A stretch of DNA of 40,794 bases from a bacterium. Lineage in GTDB: Bacteria > Zhuqueibacterota > QNDG01 > JAGLOF01. Positions 17,688 to 26,071 of the stretch are shown one piece after another. The notes beneath the pieces are model-generated. The model did not search any database. It worked only from the letters and a program-made list of their open reading frames with translations, and was not told where the DNA came from. Position 1 is the stretch's first letter. Each line of letters starts with the position of its first letter. The DNA is taken from contig JAFGRY010000036.1 of NCBI GenBank assembly GCA_016934955.1, positions 1 through 40,794 on the forward strand. Reading direction: 5' to 3'. A program made the position numbers and the translations under genes.

Positions 17688-18968
17688 CTACGCCTTGATG
17701 GTGTACGCCGTGAGCGTGTCGCCGTGGCGAATATAGAGAACGCCGTTGTGAATCACGGGATGGGCCCAGTGGGGGCCGTGACCGGCGGTGTTCCTGAAGG
17801 TGCTGATGACGCGGAATTCTTCAGGCGTCGCTTCCACCAGGCCGACGGTGCCGTCCTTTTCCTCGTAGCAGTAGAGCATGCCGTCGGCATAGGTGAGCGA
17901 TCCCTTGGTCTTCCACTCCGTTTCATACGCTACCTCACCGGTTTCCCAGTCGAGGCAGACCCAGTTGCCTTCCCGGTTGTTGATCCAGTTCGATCCGTAG
18001 ATATAGCCGTCAACCAGCACCACATTGCCGTGATGGGTGTCGAGCACCGGGCTCTGCCAGGCAAGTTCGATGCTGCCGCCGTCTTCGGAGAGGGCATACA
18101 TCGCCGCGGGGTGATCGTAGCCGCTGGTGATAAAGATACGGCCGTCCTGATACATCGGCATATTGCAGTTGATGATCGGCGCCCAATCCGGGCCGTCTTC
18201 CGGGAAAAGGCCCGTGTAGTAGTCTTTCCAGAGCAGCGTGCCGCTGTCGGCATCGACCCCGATGATGTAGTTGCCGGTGACGGTGACGACGATGTTCCTG
18301 CCGCCGCGCTTCACCAGGATCGGGGAAACATAGCCGGTGTAGTCACCGATCGATTCGCTCATCCAGACGGTTTCCCCGGTTTTCTTGTTCAGGGCCACCA
18401 TGGTGGTTTTCTTTCCGGCGGGAGTGTAAATGACCTTGTCGTCTGCTATGAGCAGGTTCTCGGCGATCCCCCAGGTCTTGTATTCGCCCTCGAATTTCTC
18501 ATAAGCGTTCAGCGACCACACGGTTTTGCCGTTCGCGGCGTTCAGGCAGCTGATCTCGCCCATGCCGCTGATCAGGTAGATGCGGTTGTTTTCGATGGTC
18601 GGGGATACTCTCACACCGGGCCACGATGAACGCCAGGCTTTGCCGTACGGCACCTGCCACTTCCGGTCACCGTTCAGACTGAAGGCGGTAAGGTAATCCA
18701 GGGAATCGATCATCCCGGTGGTGTAGAGGGTGCTGCCGGCGATGATGGCCGTTGAATAGCCGTCGCCGATGTTTTCGACCATCCAGAGCTGTTCCGGTCC
18801 GTCCGCGGGCCACTCTTTGAGCAGTCCGGTCTCGGATGATTTCCCGTCCCGGTTCGGACCCCGGAACTGGGGCCAGTCCGCGACATCTGCCCGCTGCTGA
18901 TCCGACTGACATGCCAGAAGGGTCAGCAGCAGGACGGGTATGATGAGTGTGAGCAGTGATTTGTTCAT
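17688..18968 (-). CDS. BamB/PQQ-like beta-propeller lipoprotein 1
   Basis: 426 aa; ATG at 18968 behind GGAGGAG, lipobox LLAC (Cys20). The mature start has the signature WPQFRGPNRDG shared by many such proteins, then about seven to eight blades with the usual G-x-x-Y and A-x-x-G-x-x-x-W pattern (LNAANGKTVW, LNKKTGETVW, VDADSGTLLW, LDWETGEVAY). No cytochrome or PQQ dehydrogenase catalytic motif is visible, so it is called a structural or binding propeller, not an alcohol dehydrogenase. It is paralogous to the protein at 26113-27330 (shared LLK.WPA.GP..W and the end GHGPHWAHPVIHNGVLYIRHGD). Own promoter at 19022-19050. Confidence 0.88.
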   Translation of the reverse strand: MNKSLLTLIIPVLLLTLLACQSDQQRADVADWPQFRGPNRDGKSSETGLLKEWPADGPEQLWMVENIGDGYSTAIIAGSTLYTTGMIDSLDYLTAFSLNGDRKWQVPYGKAWRSSWPGVRVSPTIENNRIYLISGMGEISCLNAANGKTVWSLNAYEKFEGEYKTWGIAENLLIADDKVIYTPAGKKTTMVALNKKTGETVWMSESIGDYTGYVSPILVKRGGRNIVVTVTGNYIIGVDADSGTLLWKDYYTGLFPEDGPDWAPIINCNMPMYQDGRIFITSGYDHPAAMYALSEDGGSIELAWQSPVLDTHHGNVVLVDGYIYGSNWINNREGNWVCLDWETGEVAYETEWKTKGSLTYADGMLYCYEEKDGTVGLVEATPEEFRVISTFRNTAGHGPHWAHPVIHNGVLYIRHGDTLTAYTIKA

Positions 18969-19021
18969 GATTCTCCTCCAGGATATATGGTCATGTGGTT
19001 CGTCGCTCATTCAGAACTAAA

Positions 19022-19050
19022 AATGTATGGATTTTACGGCAGGAAGTCAA
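19022..19050 (-). promoter_or_regulatory. sigma70-like promoter for propeller 1
   Basis: Minus strand TTGACT, 17 bases, TACATT, identical boxes and spacing to the GH63 promoter; 54 bases from the ATG at 18968. Confidence 0.65.
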
Positions 19051-19070
19051 GGGGAGAGAAGGAGTCAGCA

Positions 19071-19380
19071 GACCGGAGGCTGGAGGCCGGAGACAGCCCC
19101 GGCACCTCCACCCTGAGTATCCAACGGAGGACACGAAGAGAACGAAAGAACTTGAGGCTTTGCCTTGTGACAGGCAGCTCGTCACTGCCTGCTTGAAAGA
19201 GGAGTGCATATACGGATTATACAGAAAGACTTGTCAATAAGATACATAACGACCTGCCAATTCATGAACTATCTCTCGCCTTATCTTTTTTTGTTTCTTT
19301 CGCGCTTTTCGTTGGCCCATTTCGGCGGGGCGGATAGGTGACGGGTTCGGTCTCCGGCCTCCTGCCTCCAGTCTCCGGTT
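19071..19380. repeat. composite repeat, full A-B-C...C'-B'-A' inverted element
   Basis: Left half: A (GACCGGAGGCTGGAGGCCGG), B (CCCCGGCACCTCCACCC), C (ATCCAACGGAGGACACGAAG...). Right half is the inverse: TTTCTTTCGCGCTTTTCGTT, GGCGGGGCGG, then GGTCTCCGGCCTCCTGCCTC. The ~130-base centre carries a small hairpin (GGCAG...CTGCC near 19171-19190) and no gene. With the promoters at each side this accounts for the 510-base divergent gap 18969-19478. Confidence 0.85.
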
Positions 19381-19406
19381 TACTCCCGGCAGAAGGGGTT
19401 ATTCCC

Positions 19407-19435
19407 TTGCAATTCACCTCCCTTTCCGATACATT
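19407..19435 (+). promoter_or_regulatory. sigma70-like promoter for AOX-like gene
   Basis: TTGCAA, 17 bases, TACATT; 43 bases before the ATG at 19479. The sequence CCCTTGCAATTCACCTCCC is very like that at 20525-20553. Confidence 0.65.
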
Positions 19436-19478
19436 ACAGGATACACGCAATGTGATCATTCGAGAAAAGGGGGTTGCT

Positions 19479-20162
19479 ATGGACATAATCAGAAATATCG
19501 ATCTGCGGGGGGAACAGGAGGCGACGCTGGCGCGGCCGCGGTACCGCTACTCCCCGGCGGCCAGGCTCTTTTTCTTTTCCATGGATGCGGTCACCGGGAA
19601 GAAGGTCACGCTTTCCAAGGCGAAACTGATCGAGACACTGGCCAGCATTCCCTACCGGAGCTGGGAGATACGGCAGTACGGACGGCTGACCCGCTGGTAT
19701 AAAAAGAGGGATCTGGTCGAGCGGGCGAAGCACATCGTGGAGTGGGGACGGGAGGCGCAGGACAACGAATACTGGCACCTGCTGGTTATCGACGAGAAGA
19801 TGAAAGAGGATGGGATCAAGGATAGCTGGTACCTGCACTGGCCGGTGCCGCAGCTGATGGTCGGGTTTTATATCCTGCTCACCCGGTTCACGGCCCTGGT
19901 GAACATTAAACGGGCGTTCCTCTTCAATGCCGAGTTCGAGGATCACGCCGAACATGTCTACGCCGCATTCGTGAAAGACCATCCTGAATGGGAAGAGCAG
20001 CCGGTCACCAGCGCGGCGGTAAAGGGGTACGGCGAGTTCGCCACCTGGGCCGACGTTTTCCGGCGGATCGGCCTGGACGAACGGGACCATATGAATGCAA
20101 GTTTTACCTTCTGCGGAAAGCCGGAGCAGGTGGTGAAATATAGCGGGATGCCTGTGCACTAA
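19479..20162 (+). CDS. alternative-oxidase-like diiron protein
   Basis: 227 aa, ATG at 19479 after AAAAGGGGG; the in-frame upstream codons lie in repeat and promoter DNA. The pattern of carboxylate and His ligands fits a non-haem diiron alternative oxidase (AOX, quinol:O2 oxidoreductase): IETLASIPYRSWE (Glu52; AOX has ETVAxVPG), QDNEYWHL (Glu97, His100; AOX NERMHL), NAEFEDHAEHVY (Glu152/Glu154; AOX LEEEAVxTY) and LDERDHMN (Glu201, His204; AOX ADEAHH). Length matches bacterial AOX. A hydrophobic stretch at 122-141 suits monotopic membrane binding. It would dispose of electrons from quinol without proton pumping. Another ferritin-like diiron enzyme is possible. Framed by inverted repeats on both sides. 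Confidence 0.72.
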   Translation: MDIIRNIDLRGEQEATLARPRYRYSPAARLFFFSMDAVTGKKVTLSKAKLIETLASIPYRSWEIRQYGRLTRWYKKRDLVERAKHIVEWGREAQDNEYWHLLVIDEKMKEDGIKDSWYLHWPVPQLMVGFYILLTRFTALVNIKRAFLFNAEFEDHAEHVYAAFVKDHPEWEEQPVTSAAVKGYGEFATWADVFRRIGLDERDHMNASFTFCGKPEQVVKYSGMPVH

Positions 20163-20163
20163 A

Positions 20164-20516
20164 CGGAAGCCGGAGACCGGGCCCGGCCTCGCCGCCCTGC
20201 ATTTTCCAACGAAGAACACGAAAGAAACGAAAAGATACAGAAAATATTAATAAAGTAAAGAACATACAAAGAGCATAGAATCTTGAGTCAATGCCGAATC
20301 AATTGAGCTCAAGACTGTTTTATCGCTGACGGAGCAAAGAAAATAAGGATAAGACAGAAATCGCAGATGAGACTGGATCTGTTTTCATTCTTTGAACCAG
20401 TATTCTTTTTTCGTTTTTTTCGTTGGAGACTTTTGTGGGCGGTGAGGATGGGACCGGTCTCAGGAAGCAGGCATCGCTGCGCGGCGTTCCTATCTCCAGC
20501 CTCCGGCTTTCCGGGG
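20164..20516. repeat. composite repeat, A-B-C...C'-B'-A' inverted element
   Basis: Left: GGAAGCCGGAGACCGG, CCCGGCCTCGCCGCCC, TTTTCCAACGAAGAACACGA. Right: TTTTTCGTTTTTTTCGTTGG, GGCGGTGAGG, GACCGGTCTCAGGAAGCAGG, CTCCAGCCTCCGGC. The ~165-base AT-rich centre has no convincing gene. The right half also shares TGCTTCCTGAGAC (inverse) with 24468-24480. It fills the gap between the AOX-like and cupin genes. Confidence 0.85.
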
Positions 20517-20524
20517 TAATTTTC

Positions 20525-20553
20525 TTGCAATTTTCCCCCGTTCCTTGTATATT
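20525..20553 (+). promoter_or_regulatory. sigma70-like promoter for cupin gene
   Basis: TTGCAA, 17 bases, TATATT, 92 bases before the ATG at 20645. Near twin of the AOX-like gene promoter, suggesting the two genes share expression or that the promoter travels with the repeat. Confidence 0.65.
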
Positions 20554-20644
20554 TTTTGTTACACCCGCGGGCCCGGGAACGAGCCCGGCCGCCGGTGCTG
20601 AATCACCGCTTCCCTTCGTTGCATCCAACCTGTGGAGGTGCTCC

Positions 20645-20974
20645 ATGTCCTGCTTTTGTGATATTGAAAACCGAGCGATAAAAACGGCTGCCCCCGGCAT
20701 CGATCTGCGAACCTTCTGGGGCAGGGAGATGCTCGTATCCGTCGTCGATCTGGCTCCGGGAGCGGTGCTTCCCGACCACAGCCACCCGCACGAACAGGCG
20801 GGCACGATTTTAAGCGGCGAAATGGAGATGACCATCGACGGCGAGACCCGCAACCTCACCGCCGGGGATACGTATATCATCCCGGGAGGCGTGCCTCATA
20901 GCGCCGTCGCCGGAGAGAAGCCGGTACGGGTGATCGACGTGTTCAGTCCGGTGAGGGAGGATTATCAATATTAA
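20645..20974 (+). CDS. small cupin-domain protein
   Basis: 109 aa, single conserved beta-barrel (cupin_2). ATG at 20645 follows GTGGAGGTG. Metal-binding motif 1 is PDHSHPHEQAGTILSGEMEM (two or three His and a Gln in the place of the Glu often seen); motif 2 is YIIPGGVPHS. Such small cupins often bind Ni, Fe, Zn or Mn, or act as sugar or small-molecule binders; the substrate is unknown. No signal peptide, so cytoplasmic. It stands alone between two composite repeats. Confidence 0.85.
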   Translation: MSCFCDIENRAIKTAAPGIDLRTFWGREMLVSVVDLAPGAVLPDHSHPHEQAGTILSGEMEMTIDGETRNLTAGDTYIIPGGVPHSAVAGEKPVRVIDVFSPVREDYQY

Positions 20975-20976
20975 TG

Positions 20977-21070
20977 CCGGAAACCGGAGGCTGGAGGCTG
21001 GAGACCGAACCCGGCCGCCCCTCCCCCTGAATCGCCTGCGGAAAACACGAAAAAAACGAAAAAATATTAA
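20977..21070 (+). repeat. composite repeat, A-B-C copy
   Basis: GGAAACCGGAGGCTGGAGGC (A), CCCGGCCGCCCCTCCCCC (B), GCGGAAAACACGAAAAAAAC (C), then AT-rich sequence and GGATAAAGTCC, a tail also seen after the copies at 22614 and 24249. Confidence 0.85.
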
Positions 21071-21120
21071 TGAAAAAGGATAAAGTCCCCGCAGCCGCCC
21101 GGCCTTTTGGCGTGATCAAG

Positions 21121-21157
21121 CTTCCCCATTTTGTAAAGGGGGATTGAAGGGGATTTT
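21121..21157 (+). repeat. CCCC-TTTT...AAAGGGGG palindrome upstream of propeller 2
   Basis: CTTCCCCATTTTGTAAAGGG then GGATTGAAGGGGATTTT, immediately before the ribosome-binding site AAGGAG of the propeller at 21171. A second copy sits at 37961-37998, in the same position before the propeller at 38003. It may be a leader hairpin. Confidence 0.65.
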
Positions 21158-21170
21158 GCAAGGAGTTCCC

Positions 21171-22613
21171 ATGAAAACCAATCTCTGCATGTCAGTTTTG
21201 CTCATTGCCGCCGTGACCATGCTTTCCTGCAGTCCCCCGGCGACCGGACAGGATTCGGACGCCTGGACCATGTTCCGGGGGCCGAACGGGTCGGGAGTTT
21301 CGTCCGCCCGCAATCTGCCCGCGGATATCGCTCCTGAACTCAATGTCGTCTGGAAGCGGCCGCTGGCGACGGGATTTTCCTCGCCGGTGCTGACCGGTTC
21401 CCTGATGCTGCTTACCGCTGAGGAAGAGGGCGATCTCTACACCCTCTGCCTGCGGCAGCGTGACGGCACGACCGTGTGGAAGCGGAAGGCGCCGAGACCG
21501 CGCCGGGAGCGCATTGACGCGCGCAACCATCCCGCTTCGCCGTCGGCGGCCACGGACGGGAAGAACGTGTACGTATTTTTTGCCGATTTCGGAATGCTGG
21601 CCTATGACCTGCAGGGCACCGAGCTCTGGCAGCTGCCCCTGGGCCCCTTCAATAACGCCTATGGGATGGGAGCATCGCCGGTGACCGCGAACGGAATGGT
21701 GATCCTCGTCATCGATCAGCAAACGGACTCCTTCATCATCGGTGTCGATGCCGGGACCGGAAAAATCGTCTGGCGGCAGGAACGGCCGCAGGCGACCAGC
21801 GGACATTCCACGCCGGTGTTCTGGACGCCGAAGGGCGGCGAGATCCAGGTGCTTGTCCCCGGATCGTTTCTCCTGACCGCCTACTCGGTGCGGACCGGGG
21901 AGAAGATCTGGTGGGTGGACGGCCTCTCGTTCGAGATGAAGTCAACACCGGTGATCCATCACGGCATGATCTACGTGAACGGCTACGCCACCCCCATGAA
22001 CCAGCCGGGACAGCAGATGGAAGTGCCTGAATTCGAGGCGGCCCTCGCTTCCTTTGACGGGAATGGGGATCGTCTGATCGCACGGGGTGAACTGCCCAGG
22101 GAACCGGTGTACCAGTGGTTCGATTTCGTCGATCTGAACACTGACGGCATGCTGGACGTGAACGAGTGGCGGTATTATCAGGCGGCCCTGGCCAGCCTCA
22201 ACGGCATGCTCGCCATCAGGCTGGGCGGAGAAGGGGACATGTCCGCGAGCAATCATGTGTGGAATTACCGGAGAGCCGTACCCCAGCTGCCCTCTCCCCT
22301 GATCTATAATAACGTGCTGCTCATGATCAACGACGGCGGCACGGTAACCACCTTCAATCCCGACAACGGCGAAGTCATTTCTACGGGCCGGCTGCAGGGT
22401 GCGGGATCGCACTTCTATGCCTCACCGGTGGGCGCCGACGAAAAAGTGTACATCATCAGCCGCCGGGGCACGGTCACGGTCCTCCCGTCGGACGGCAGCC
22501 TCGAACCGCTGGCCCAGCACAATCTCGGCGAGGAGGTGAACGCCACGCCCGCCATCGCCGACGGCAGGATATATCTGAGGACGAATGAGACGCTGTACTG
22601 TTTCGGGAAATAA
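21171..22613 (+). CDS. PQQ-like beta-propeller lipoprotein 2 with EF-hand pair
   Basis: 480 aa; ATG at 21171 after AAGGAG; lipobox TMLSC (Cys20). N-terminal AWTMFRGPNGSG, then propeller blades (LRQRDGTTVW, VDAGTGKIVW, YSVRTGEKIW, FNPDNGEVIS). Inserted between blades are two EF-hand-like calcium loops: residues 296-307 (D-G-N-G-D-R-L-I-A-R-G-E) and 321-332 (D-L-N-T-D-G-M-L-D-V-N-E), the second fully canonical. This suggests a calcium-bound insertion in an exported propeller. No enzyme motif is seen. Stands alone between repeats. Confidence 0.88.
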   Translation: MKTNLCMSVLLIAAVTMLSCSPPATGQDSDAWTMFRGPNGSGVSSARNLPADIAPELNVVWKRPLATGFSSPVLTGSLMLLTAEEEGDLYTLCLRQRDGTTVWKRKAPRPRRERIDARNHPASPSAATDGKNVYVFFADFGMLAYDLQGTELWQLPLGPFNNAYGMGASPVTANGMVILVIDQQTDSFIIGVDAGTGKIVWRQERPQATSGHSTPVFWTPKGGEIQVLVPGSFLLTAYSVRTGEKIWWVDGLSFEMKSTPVIHHGMIYVNGYATPMNQPGQQMEVPEFEAALASFDGNGDRLIARGELPREPVYQWFDFVDLNTDGMLDVNEWRYYQAALASLNGMLAIRLGGEGDMSASNHVWNYRRAVPQLPSPLIYNNVLLMINDGGTVTTFNPDNGEVISTGRLQGAGSHFYASPVGADEKVYIISRRGTVTVLPSDGSLEPLAQHNLGEEVNATPAIADGRIYLRTNETLYCFGK

Positions 22614-22870
22614 TGGAGGCGGGAAACCGGAAGCTGAAGACCGGACCCTGCCGCCCAGTCCCCGGAATTTCCAGCGAAAGACGCGAAAAACACGAAAAGA
22701 AGACAGAGGAAAACGACCATGTAGAGGCGCACGATCGTGCGCCTCACACGGATAAATAATAACGGATAAAGTCCACCGACCCTGCCGCACGGCGGTATCT
22801 TTCGAATGTATCGATGAACGGACGGCATGTCAAGAACCGGGATCGAAGGCGCTTCCGGCCTCCGGTATCC
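22614..22870 (+). repeat. composite repeat (A-B-C), perfect palindrome and inverted A module
   Basis: A-B-C copy at 22614-22703 (GGAGGCGGGAAACCGG, CCTGCCGCCCAGTCCCC, TTTCCAGCGAAAGACGCG). Then a perfect 22-base palindrome centred on CGATCG (22724-22745, arms GAGGCGCACGA/TCGTGCGCCTC), a REP-like hairpin. Then inverted A (TTCCGGCCTCCGGTATCC, 22851-22870) running into the AGCAAAGGAGT ribosome-binding site of the next gene. No gene in this 274-base gap. Confidence 0.8.
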
Positions 22871-22887
22871 ATAGCAAAGGAGTCTCG

Positions 22888-24246
22888 ATGAAATCACGCA
22901 TCTACACAGCAGGCGTGCTTATCGCCATTGTGACATCGCTCTTCTGTCAGCAGACAGGGCGGCAGAAGGGTTCGACCAACTGGCCCTCGTTCCGGGGACC
23001 GAACGCGAGCGGCATCGCCGACGGGTATGCGACACCGGTGCAGTGGAACCTGCCGGAAGGGGAAAACATACGCTGGAAGACGGAGATCCCCGGGCTGGCG
23101 CATTCCAGTCCGGTGATCTGGGGCGACCGGCTCTACATCACCACCGCGGTAAGCAGTAACGCGAATCAGGAAATGAAAGTCGGGCTCTACGGTGATATTG
23201 CTCCCGTGGAAGATGAATCCGTCCATGCCTTCAGGGTCTACTGCCTTAACAGGAACAGCGGGAAGATCATCTGGGAGCGGACGGCGCACGAGGGCGTTCC
23301 GAAAGTGAAACGGCATCCCAAATCGACCCACGCAAATTCCACCCCCGCCACCGACGGAGAGCATGTGGTGGCCTTCTTCGGATCCGAGGGGCTCTACTGC
23401 TACGACCGGGAAGGCACGCTGCTCTGGAAAAAGGATTTCGGCGTACTCGACGCGGCTTTTTTCATAGTGCCGAGCGCCCAGTGGGGATTCGGCAGTTCTC
23501 CGGTTATCTATAATAACAGCGTAATCGTGCAGTGCGATGTGATGGAGGGGTCGTTTCTGGGCGCGTTCGACCTGGAGAGCGGCGATGAGATATGGCGCGT
23601 GTCCCGGGACGATGTGCCCACCTGGGGTACTCCGACGGTATACAGCGGGAACGGATCAGCCCAGGTGATCGTGAACGGCTGGCGCCACGCCGGCGGGTAT
23701 GACGCCGCCACCGGTGAAGAGATCTGGAGACTGTCCGGGGGCGGAGACATTCCGGTGCCGACACCGGTGGTTGCCGGGGGATTGATTTTTCTCAACAGCG
23801 CCCACGGCATGATGTCACCCATCTATGCCATTCGTCCCGATGCCAGGGGGGATATCTCCCTCGGTGAAAAGGACACCGCCAACGCGGCCATCGTCTGGAG
23901 CATCAGGCGGGGCGGCGCCTATATGCAGACACCGCTCATTTACAACGGCTATCTCTATAATCTGCGGGGCAACGGATATCTCTCCTGCTTCGAAGCGAAC
24001 ACAGGAAGACCGGTGTATCAGGAAAAAGTGGGCGACCGTTCCAGCTTTTCCGCTTCGGGAGTGGCCGCTGACGGCAAGCTCTATTTCCCCGGCGAACAGG
24101 GGGACATTTTCGTGGTGAAAGAGGGGCCCGATTTCGAGCTGCTGGCGAACAATCCCATGGGCGACATATGCATGGCCACACCGGCGATCTCGGAAGGAGT
24201 GCTCTATTTCAGGACGCAGCATTACGTGGCGGCGGTGGGAAAGTGA
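22888..24246 (+). CDS. PQQ-like beta-propeller lipoprotein 3
   Basis: 452 aa; signal MKSRIYTAGVLIAIVTSLFC with Cys20 (Phe at -1 is unusual for a lipobox). N-terminal NWPSFRGPNASG, then blades such as LNRNSGKIIW, YDREGTLLW, FDLESGDEIW, YDAATGEEIW. It shares HPKST.AN.TPATDG..VV..FGSEGL with the next protein, to which it is a tandem paralogue over its whole length. Exported; function unknown. It could bind polymers or partner proteins. Leader and ribosome-binding site (AGCAAAGGAGT) match those of the next gene. Confidence 0.88.
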   Translation: MKSRIYTAGVLIAIVTSLFCQQTGRQKGSTNWPSFRGPNASGIADGYATPVQWNLPEGENIRWKTEIPGLAHSSPVIWGDRLYITTAVSSNANQEMKVGLYGDIAPVEDESVHAFRVYCLNRNSGKIIWERTAHEGVPKVKRHPKSTHANSTPATDGEHVVAFFGSEGLYCYDREGTLLWKKDFGVLDAAFFIVPSAQWGFGSSPVIYNNSVIVQCDVMEGSFLGAFDLESGDEIWRVSRDDVPTWGTPTVYSGNGSAQVIVNGWRHAGGYDAATGEEIWRLSGGGDIPVPTPVVAGGLIFLNSAHGMMSPIYAIRPDARGDISLGEKDTANAAIVWSIRRGGAYMQTPLIYNGYLYNLRGNGYLSCFEANTGRPVYQEKVGDRSSFSASGVAADGKLYFPGEQGDIFVVKEGPDFELLANNPMGDICMATPAISEGVLYFRTQHYVAAVGK

Positions 24247-24248
24247 CA

Positions 24249-24611
24249 GCGGACAGGAGACAGCACCCGGCCGCCCCATCCCCGGAATCTCCAGCGAAAG
24301 ACACGGAAAAATGACGATGTAACGGCGCACGAACGTGCGTCTCAAAAGGATAAAGGATAAAGTCCCGGCGCCCTTCCCCACATGAATGTCATGCCCGCGA
24401 TCTTCTGGCGGGCATCCATGTGAGAGGAGGCAGCAGACAGGAGACAGGAAAGCCGCGTTGCGACGCTTGCTTCCTGAGACAGGAATGAGAAAGAACGTGA
24501 GAACGTGAGAACGTGAGCGCGTGAGATACTGCTTGACGATTGTGAATAAGATGCTTGATTGCTCTAAAGCTCTTATCCTTCCGGTTTCCGGCCTCCAGTC
24601 TCCGGTTTCCG
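24249..24611 (+). repeat. mosaic of repeat units between propellers 3 and 4
   Basis: This 381-base gap has no gene. It holds an A-B-C composite copy (24249-24312); a degenerate GCGCACG...CGTGCGT hairpin (24324-24342); a TGTCATGCCCGC...GCGGGCATCCA hairpin (24387-24418); an A-like unit with GCCGCG...TGCTTCCTGAGAC (24421-24487); a four-fold 8-base tandem, GAACGTGA three times plus GCGCGTGA (24493-24524); and an inverted A module (24579-24611) running into the leader of the next gene. Confidence 0.8.
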
Positions 24612-24627
24612 CAGCAAAGGAGTTACC

Positions 24628-25989
24628 ATGAAATCCCGTATATACGCAGCAGCATTGCTCATTTCGGCTCTCACCGCTATTTCCTGTCAGCAGCAGGAAG
24701 CCGGGAGCCGTACGGACGCCTGGCCGTCGTTCCGGGGGTACCGGGCGAACGGCAGAGCGGTACACCAGGATCTGCCGCATGCATGGGACGGGAAAACGGG
24801 TCTCACTATTATACACACGATTGCCGTACCCGGGCTGGCGCACTCCAGTCCCGTGGTCTGGGGCGGCCGGCTGTTTGTCGCCACGGCGATCAGCAGCCTC
24901 GACAGCGTCAGTTTCACACACGGTCTCTACGGCAGCGGCGATGCGTCGCCTGACACATCCGTGCATCGCTGGGATGTTATCTGTTACGATACGCGGACCG
25001 GAGACACAGTGTGGCAGCGCACCGCGTTCAGCGGTGTGCCCACGGACAAACGGCATATCAAGTCAACCTACGCCAACGCGACTCCGGCCACGGACGGGCG
25101 CTACGTCGTCGCTCTCTTCGGATCGGAAGGGCTGGTCTGCTACGACCTGGAGGGAACCCGTATCTGGGACAAAAGCCTGGGCCGCATGGATGTCGGCGCC
25201 TATGACGCTCCCGAGTATGAGTGGGGGCCGGCATCGTCTCCGGTAATTGACGGGGATCTGGTGTTCGTGCAGGTGGACACCCAGGCTGAGGACTTCCTCA
25301 TCGCCTGTGACATTCGCACCGGGGAGACAGTCTGGAAAACGATGCGGGACGAACTGCCTTCCTGGGGCACGCCGACTATCGTGGAGTGGCAGGGGAGAAA
25401 AGAACTGGTGACCAACTCTTCCAACAGCATCTACGGATATGATCCCGAAAGCGGAAAGGAGCTGTGGCGGCTGGGAAAGAGTTCTCAGATCACCGCGCCC
25501 ACGCCGGTCTTCGCCGATGGTCTCATCGTTGTGGCCAGCGGGCGGGGGCCCGAGGCGCCCATTGCCGTTGTCCGAGCGGGAGCCGAAGGTGACATTACTC
25601 CGGCCGAAGACGGAACCGGTCCGAGTATTGCCTGGTACAAGCTGAGACGGGGGCCGTATATGCCGACGCCCCTGATCTATGAAGGGCTGCTCTACGTGCT
25701 CAACAACAACGGCAGGTTCGACTGCTACGATCTCGCAACCGGAGAAGAGTGCTACCGCGAGCGGATCAAACATGCCGGCGGCGGGTTCAGCGCCTCGCCG
25801 GTGGCCGCGGACGGGTACATCTACCTTTCCGGGGAGGACGGCCAGATATTCGTGGTCCAGGCCGGCCGCACGTTCAGTCAGGCAGCAGTGAACTACATGG
25901 GTGAGCGGCTTATGGCCACTCCGGCCATCGCGGGGGGGAGGATGTATGTGAAGGGGGAGAAGCATCTGTTTGTTATCGGAAAGGAATAA
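24628..25989 (+). CDS. PQQ-like beta-propeller lipoprotein 4
   Basis: 453 aa; signal [20 protein letters not shown] with lipobox AISC (Cys20). N-terminal [12 protein letters not shown]. Tandem paralogue of the preceding protein, sharing the first six residues, [41 protein letters not shown] and the ending MATPAI..G.. . Blades end in the usual TGD/G-x-x-W turns ([30 protein letters not shown]). No cofactor motif. Framed by repeat DNA on both sides. Confidence 0.88.
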   Translation: MKSRIYAAALLISALTAISCQQQEAGSRTDAWPSFRGYRANGRAVHQDLPHAWDGKTGLTIIHTIAVPGLAHSSPVVWGGRLFVATAISSLDSVSFTHGLYGSGDASPDTSVHRWDVICYDTRTGDTVWQRTAFSGVPTDKRHIKSTYANATPATDGRYVVALFGSEGLVCYDLEGTRIWDKSLGRMDVGAYDAPEYEWGPASSPVIDGDLVFVQVDTQAEDFLIACDIRTGETVWKTMRDELPSWGTPTIVEWQGRKELVTNSSNSIYGYDPESGKELWRLGKSSQITAPTPVFADGLIVVASGRGPEAPIAVVRAGAEGDITPAEDGTGPSIAWYKLRRGPYMPTPLIYEGLLYVLNNNGRFDCYDLATGEECYRERIKHAGGGFSASPVAADGYIYLSGEDGQIFVVQAGRTFSQAAVNYMGERLMATPAIAGGRMYVKGEKHLFVIGKE

Positions 25990-26002
25990 TAAAATAACGA
26001 AG

Positions 26003-26071
26003 ACTGGAGGCAGGAGGCAGGAGGCAGGAGACAGGAGACAGGACCCGGCCGCCCCGCCCCCGGAATTTCCA
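26003..26071 (+). repeat. composite repeat, A expanded, C truncated
   Basis: The A module is expanded to about five 7-base units (AGGCAGG, AGACAGG), followed by B (CCCGGCCGCCCCGCCCCC) and only the first bases of C (GGAATTTCCACC). The expansion points to slippage or unit-wise growth of A. Confidence 0.8.

Noticed and set aside
19338..19478. N-terminal extension of the AOX-like protein
   Set aside because: These codons lie in the inverted repeat and the promoter; the ATG at 19479 has its own ribosome-binding site.
19071..26071. CRISPR array
   Set aside because: The repeats are long, variable, in both orientations and separated by whole genes; there are no regular spacers or cas genes.
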